Assembly: GCA_009602725.1 (NCBI GenBank)
Contig: WELB01000135.1
Location: 180,646-193,780, forward strand
Reading direction: 5' to 3'
Length of the DNA: 13,135 nt
Origin: Spirogloea muscicola
Taxonomy: Eukaryota; Streptophyta; Zygnematophyceae; Spirogloeales; Spirogloeaceae
The notes below the pieces were generated by a model that was not told the origin of the DNA, ran no database searches, and saw nothing but the letters and a program-made list of their open reading frames with translations. Each line of letters opens with the position of its first letter. Position 1 is the stretch's first letter. The position numbers were made by a program, and so were the translations under genes. Shown piece after piece: positions 8,635 through 13,135 of this stretch.

Positions 8635-10136
8635 ATGGACGTCCGCGAGGGGCCTGCCGGCGACGGCGGCGATGAGGGAGCCGTCGGCTGCAGCAGTTCT
8701 GTGGGCGCCCACAACCGCAGCGGCGGCCTGCGCCTGGTGCTGACAGCCGGCCTGCGAGCGCTGCTGCGGGAGGCGTGCGAGCTCCGCGACCTGCAGCCGG
8801 GCGACGGCGAGGCCGCGGCGGCCCTCATGGCGCAGCCCGACGGAGCGCCGGCGCCCTACGCCCTGCTGCGGCGCCTCGCGCAGCGCCTGCGCGCACATCA
8901 GCTCGACGGCGGCTCCGCCGGCACCGCGTGGTTGCATCGGGCGACTGCCGGCAGTGACATCCTGCTCGACAGCCCCCGCCTCCGCGAGAAGGTGCGCATG
9001 TCCGCAAGACTGCAGCTTTCTGTGTGTAGGATTCTGTGTGTAGCTTTCTGTGTATATTCATGTCACTGCATGTCAAAATCTAGGGGCTTATGGGTAGACG
9101 TCGCTTCCTGCAATGTGGGCCTTGCTTCAACTTGTGTGCTGGAAAGGCAACAGCAGCGCGCCGCTGGTGTGGTGCAGAGCCCGGAGCTCCAGGCTCGGCT
9201 CGCCGATCTGCAGGATGCAGCGGACCGGCGGGCGTATGATGAGCTCGTGCACGACATCTCCAGGCGGGCGATCGCCGAGCAGGGCCGTGAGTACGTCTCC
9301 TCGTACCGTGATCAGCTGGGCTTCGGTGAGCCGACCAAGCAACTCAATGACTGTGCAGCATAACCGCCTTGAGCTTCTCAATGCCTCGTGTGCGTCTGTT
9401 TGACTTGTTGCCGCATAATGTCCAGGACTGCCTTGCAATGACAGATTAAACGACGCAGACTAACATGCAACTCTTCTGATACACAAGTTTGACACTCTGA
9501 GTAAAAGACCCCTTACATTATCTAAAGTTGTGTTGCCTTCCTTCACTTGAGTGTGTCACCGTCAAATGTGGGCCCTGAACCATGAACCTCCTGGACTGCC
9601 CCATTGGCAGGCCTGCACGTCATCCTCACCATGTTCACAGGCTTCATGTCGGGCTGGACGCTGCTCAAGGCCATCTCCCGAGACGTTGTGCTGGTGCACA
9701 GCTCAGCCTAGCTTTGCACAACTCTCCCAACAGACATGCTGCTACTGTTGATTGTCAGTGGTAGTTGGAAGTGCAGCAGCTGCAGCTCTATAATCACATC
9801 TTGACTACCATTCGTGTAAAACTGAGCCGAGCCGAGCATGGCGTGAACAGATCTCAGCCTTTCCTTTCTGCATGACTGCAGCATACGGCGGGCGGAACGC
9901 TTGGCCTTGTGGCCGGCATGCTCCTGGAGACTGTCTTGTACATGATCCGGGTGTCGAGAGCTGAGGAGAGGCAGAGCAGGAAACAGAGGCAGTCGAGCAC
10001 GACTCGTCAAGGGGCCACCAGTGAGGCGCGCCATGATGGCTCACCAGCTGGAGCTGGCGGCGGGCAGGGAGGGGAGGCCATGCACAGCTTGCCCAACACA
10101 ACTGGCAAGAGTGCTGCCAACAAGAAGCGGGACTAG
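8635..10136 (+). CDS. VMA12: V-ATPase assembly factor, Vma12/TMEM199-type ER membrane protein, 4 exons
   Basis: Vma12 works in the ER, in yeast with Vma22, to assemble the V0 sector of the vacuolar proton ATPase. Exons: 8635-8991, 9154-9325, 9611-9693, 9882-10136 (TAG), about 288 residues; introns are GT...AG. The start ATG sits in GCCGCCATGGA, a strong context. Residues 1-119 form a GC-rich, Leu/Ala/Arg-rich N-terminal domain ending LLDSPRLREK. Next come SPELQARLADL, RRAYDELVHD and SSYRDQLGFG, the Vma12-domain signature shared with plant homologues. Membrane segment 1 is LHVILTMFTGFMSGW (about 178-198) and segment 2 is LGLVAGMLLETVLYMIRV (about 210-227). A charged tail ends KKRD-stop, a KKXX ER-retrieval signal. 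The exon 2 acceptor is uncertain: 9153, 9156 and 9177 all keep the frame. It converges with VPS26C and is unrelated in job to RPOT. Family call is firm; exon 3-4 joining rests on frame and resemblance. Confidence 0.86.
9016..9057 (+). repeat. Three tandem copies of a 14-nt unit in VMA12 intron 1
   Basis: Units CTTTCTGTGTGTAG (9016-9029), GATTCTGTGTGTAG (9030-9043) and CTTTCTGTGTATAT (9044-9057) follow one another without a gap. The first two differ at two positions, and the third departs only near its 3' end. They lie in the first intron of VMA12. Confidence 0.85.
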
Positions 10137-10164
10137 GCCCACTCTTACTGTACATGACTGTATC

Positions 10165-10169
10165 TTACA
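10165..10169 (-). promoter_or_regulatory. Candidate VPS26C poly(A) signal (TGTAA on minus)
   Basis: Plus-strand TTACA reads TGTAA on the minus strand, 234 nt beyond the VPS26C stop. Cleavage shortly after it would place the VPS26C 3' end very near, or inside, the last codons of VMA12. Confidence 0.45.
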
Positions 10170-10266
10170 AAGAAACAATTGGGGCTGTACATTCACCAAG
10201 CCATTCACATATTCAATCTGCACAACCCGTAGACCAGGCTTTGAGGCCTTCTCCACCCTCACAGCT

Positions 10267-10284
10267 CAAGATCTGACGATCTTG
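10267..10284. other. Perfect 7-bp hairpin in the convergent gap
   Basis: CAAGATC, then loop TGAC, then GATCTTG form a perfect stem with a 4-nt loop. Pairing does not extend outward. In RNA it would lie in the VPS26C 3' UTR, and in the VMA12 3' UTR if that is long. It may be chance. Confidence 0.5.
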
Positions 10285-10402
10285 CAGTGTATGTACGTTC
10301 GCTAGCTGGACTCCTGGTACATCACGAACCGTAGGCAAGACCTTGCGCCACCTTGCATTGTTGCCTGGATCGTTTAGCAGTCTTCGTGACCAATTGGAGC
10401 AG

Positions 10403-13104
10403 TCATGCTCGCACCAACCGCAGGGGCAGAGTCTCTGTGGCAATCTGGAGGAATTGCAAAGAAGGCAGTCAACAGCATGAGCAGCCAGGTGCACGAATGT
10501 GTGGTGAGAGAGTGAACAATTTCTCTGGGGAGTGCAAGCTACCACTGTAAGTCACAGCATTGCAGGAGCGCTGCAGAAGTCTGGAATGAAAGTCAAAGAT
10601 TGCTTCCAAGGCAATAAGGACTTGAACAGTCGTGCGTACACCAACACAGTGCGAAGCTCCCAGGAGCCAAGTGCAACAGTATCAGGACGGACACAAGCAC
10701 ATGGCGACCAGAAGAAAGAGACTCAACGAGCTGGCACCGCAAGGAGCTGAGGGGCTTACCAAGTCATTGTCGGGATGGAGGTCATGGGACTGCGACGGCC
10801 TCAACCGCCCCTCGTCAAAGCGCACCACCACGTTGGACTCAAACTCCAGCACAAAGGAGCTGCTCATCTGCAATCGAGCAAGCCCGTCACAGCGAACCAG
10901 CACACTGCCACTGCTGTGCTCCGTAGGAACCTATGCAGCCAGGTCCACAATCATAACATTCTTGAAGGGCATTGACTGATGTTTGCAGCTATACCCAGCT
11001 GAGATGGTGGGGCAGGTGAAGAGCCGCGGGAGGATGATATAGATAGGCAGCTTCAATCCTCGAGGGACATCGCCGTCTGCAATCTGCACCACGCATGTAA
11101 CAGACCCGTGTGACAGACCCGTCTCTCCAACGCCCAGGTCAGCTGTTGGTGTATGCCAACGTGGCTGAGATTGACCATAAAAGTCGACGGAAGCCAGCGA
11201 GCCTGCAGACTGCACCTTCAGATTCATGAAACGGAAACACAGAGTAACGCAGGCAGAGCTTGCACAGGCCTGTGCACTTCAAAGTTGAAAACATTGTGAA
11301 AGCCATGTGCACTTGTGACATTGCCTGCGGCTGTACACCTGCGTGCATTGTACTTCTGTGACCTCCTTCACCATCTGGCCACCGGCAGCAACAGACTCAA
11401 TCCTCAGCAGCTGCACCTCGAGGGACTTGATGGCCAGCGCTGACTGCTCCACAGTCAGGCTCCCAACCAGCGGCTCAGAAAGACTGCAGGTTGTGGCCAG
11501 GGTGCCCGATATGCGGAAGCCACCTGAAAAGATTATATCGAGGTTTCAGGACCTGCTTTACTGCAAAAAGGGTGAGTTGCAAAATATACAAAGCCCTTGC
11601 CCTGAAGACTGAGCACACGATCAAAGCAGAATCATGGGTTGAGGTTGGTAGCGGGTGGTGAAGGCGACGGTTGGCGGGCAGACCCGCTCGCAGTGCAGAG
11701 CCAATGGCGTGCTTTTGCGTGTCGGCTGTGAGCGCAAAGTTGACGCTGTTGCTTGGGGGCTTCTGCACGCCTGTGCCACCAAGCGAGAAATCCAGAAGCA
11801 TGTCAGCCGGTTTCCCCGACTGGAGCTCACAGCGGAGCGGCGACGCCCCTGCAGGTGGCTCATTTTGCACAGCTCGGTGCCGGTCATGATCCAGTAGAGT
11901 GCCGGCATACCTGGCCTGCCCTCCACAATGAACTCTGCCGTGGCCTTGATCGCCTTCTGCAGCAAGCCGCGCGGCAGCTCCACCGACAGCAGGTACTGCA
12001 AGCGGGCAAGTCCATGGTCACTTCCCAACGCTCGTCCGAGCGATAAAGAAGTCCCAAGGAGTCAAGCAAGTCCGCTATCGAGAGGAAAGGTCAGAGGCCC
12101 TTCCAGACCTGGATGTTGATGTACGCCCCGTGGTATGTCTCGAGAAGCGGCAGCCCTGACTCGCCCGGCTGCTGCTCCAGCCTGAAGGAGAACCCAATCT
12201 GCGTGCAATGGCAGCGAGGCAGGAGAGCCACAAGCTCCTCAAGCGGCTCAAAGCCGGCCGCCGCAGCGGAAGGACTGGGTCTGGAGCAGCGTGGCGAGCA
12301 GCAGGAGGGGCATGGCGTCTGCAATGGCCGCCACAGGGCAGCGGCGGTGGCGGTGGCGGCAATGGTGTGGCTGACCTCACTGGTGCCGCGGGGAATGCTG
12401 CCCGGCCGCTCGAGCTCCACAGTCCTCTGGCTGCAGGGCAACCAGGGCTGGCGGCCGCGCGTTACGCGCAAGCGGTGAACATAGACCATTTCCTGGTTCT
12501 GATGCATCCATCTTCGGCAATGATCTGGCCACGTTCAGCTTCTGCAGGCAGAGAGGCTCAGCCACTTTGGCTGGCCTGCACTGAACGGCGGTGCAAGGCA
12601 AGCACGGACGCGGCGGCGCTCCTGAACCCTACACCCCAAAGCCAGGCTAAACCCTGAACCCCGACAGCCACGCCGTACGAGACGGCGGTGGGTTGGGAGG
12701 CGCCAGCCGCATGCTCGTCTTCCGAGCTTGCTGCAGCTCGCGTCGGCAGTGGACCCTCAAGCCTGAAACGGAACCGTAATCTTAAACCCCAAACCAGCGG
12801 CGGGGGGGAATGGGGGGCGCTACGGCTGCGGCTGGCTCACAAGAGATGGACGGGCGTGGCGTTGGCGTACATGGCCAGGAACGCCTTGGTGCTGTGCGCG
12901 GACACCTGAGCCGCCGAAGGCGCCGGCAAGTGCGGCGGACCTAGCCCGCGGCGGGTCAGCCGGGACGAACTTGCGGAGGCCGATGGCGGGACAGCGGCGG
13001 CGGGTCGGCATTGCGGCGCTCACGCCGGGGCGGTAGATGCGGTCAGCGCGCAGGAGCTTGATCTCGAGCGCCGCCGCGCCGGGCGGCGCCGCCGCCGGCG
13101 CCAT
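10403..13104 (-). CDS. VPS26C: VPS26C (DSCR3), arrestin-fold subunit of Retriever, 10 exons, one expected segment missing
   Basis: VPS26C joins VPS35L and VPS29 in Retriever, part of the Commander assembly that recycles cargo from endosomes. In transcript order the exons are 13104-13024, 12905-12841, 12430-12376, 12198-12109, 11995-11911, 11770-11684, 11523-11339, 11083-10995, 10859-10760 and 10444-10403 (TGA); all introns are GT...AG and the frame closes to about 292 residues. Landmarks matching the family are ALEIKLLRADRIYRPG (exon 1), VELERPGSIPRGTSE (exon 3), LLETYHGAYINIQ (exon 4), ATAEFIVEG (exon 5), IKSLEVQLLRIES (exon 7), IADGDVPRGLKLPIYIILPR then LFTCPT (exon 8) and TETLPLRLVRA-stop (exon 10). 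The start ATG has context CCCCATGG, but the reading frame stays open to the window edge. Between exons 1 and 2 the family has about 31 more residues (the GVVV...HQG...LTMEG region); the 118-nt intron here does not encode them. The gene could be intact with an unusual deletion, mis-assembled, or decaying; conservation elsewhere argues against decay. Confidence 0.9.
10546..10550 (+). promoter_or_regulatory. Candidate VMA12 poly(A) signal (TGTAA)
   Basis: This is the first plus-strand TGTAA after the VMA12 stop, 410 nt downstream and antisense to the last intron of VPS26C. If used, the two transcripts overlap over about 400 bp. VMA12 may instead use a weaker variant signal. Confidence 0.3.
12624..12799. 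repeat. Degenerate telomere-like (CCCTAAA-type) motifs and a G-rich tract in VPS26C intron 2
   Basis: Plus-strand motifs TGAACCCTACACCCC (12623-12637), GCTAAACCCTGAACCCC (about 12646-12662) and CTTAAACCCCAAACC (12781-12795) resemble degenerate plant/algal telomere repeats (CCCTAAA/TTTAGGG). Just beyond lies a run of seven G, AAT, then six G (12802-12817), which could form a G-quadruplex. They lie within the 410-nt intron between VPS26C exons 2 and 3. The array is too degenerate to be a working telomere. Confidence 0.5.
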
Positions 13105-13135
13105 GGGGCCCGCCGCCGGCAACGGCGCCGCCGTC

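Larger units (their letters stand above)
10137..10402. other. Convergent intergenic gap between VMA12 and VPS26C stops
   Basis: The 266 bp between the two stop codons hold no gene. Both 3' UTRs must lie in or cross this gap. It contains the minus-strand TGTAA at 10169-10165 and a perfect hairpin at 10267-10284. No plus-strand TGTAA occurs in it; the first is inside VPS26C (10546-10550). Confidence 0.7.

Noticed and set aside
8992-9153. Treating VMA12 exons 1 and 2 as one continuous exon (open frame 8635-9363)
   Set aside because: Homologues lack the Cys-rich stretch, its base composition is AT-richer than both flanks, and GT...AG sites in matching phase border it; the frame also runs into the next intron after LGFG. 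Retention is kept as a finding.
11100-11122. ACAGACCCGT twice, 13 bp apart, in VPS26C intron 7
   Set aside because: A two-copy microduplication in an intron; too little to support a feature.
12431-12840. A minus-strand read with a SYGVAVGVQG-like stretch as the missing VPS26C segment
   Set aside because: It lies after exon 2, in the wrong order, lacks the HQG and LTMEG landmarks and sits among telomere-like motifs; judged coincidental.

Overview
This window is nuclear DNA of a eukaryote with many short spliceosomal introns, most probably a green alga (Chlorophyta, perhaps a trebouxiophyte; the class is a guess). Every intron I could place runs GT...AG. The encoded proteins resemble land-plant and algal relatives, the likely poly(A) signals are TGTAA (the green-algal form), and one intron carries degenerate CCCTAAA-type (plant/algal telomere-like) motifs. 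There are no operons, bacterial genes, CRISPR arrays or mobile elements.

Three protein genes are readable once spliced by hand. (1) Positions 1-6598, plus strand: a phage-type organellar RNA polymerase (RPOT), cut by the left edge, with 21 visible exons and about 971 visible residues. All catalytic motifs and the natural stop are present. (2) Positions 8635-10136, plus strand: a four-exon gene for a Vma12/TMEM199-type V-ATPase assembly factor of about 288 residues, with two membrane segments and a C-terminal KKXX ER-retrieval signal. (3) Positions 13104-10403, minus strand: a ten-exon VPS26C (DSCR3) gene, the arrestin-fold subunit of the Retriever/Commander endosomal recycling complex. Its reading frame is complete except that the block of about 31 residues expected between exons 1 and 2 cannot be found.

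Between RPOT and VMA12 lie about 2.0 kb (6599-8634) without a recognisable gene. They hold a candidate RPOT poly(A) signal, a small 45-bp-spaced duplication, a G-rich tract and the GC-rich 5' flank of VMA12. VMA12 and VPS26C converge tail to tail with 266 bp between their stop codons; a perfect 7-bp hairpin lies in that gap, and the candidate poly(A) signals imply overlapping antisense 3' ends.

The genes do not form one pathway. RPOT transcribes organellar DNA (mitochondrial in green algae); Vma12 and VPS26C both serve the endomembrane system, in V-ATPase assembly in the ER and cargo recycling from endosomes. All three are GC-rich at the 5' end and drop toward 50-58% G+C at the 3' end. I found no convincing evidence for a wholly new system. 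The most useful leads are the missing VPS26C segment, the coiled-coil insertion in RPOT, the KKXX tail on Vma12, and a frame-preserving, stop-free first intron in VMA12. All gene models are manual reads without transcript support.
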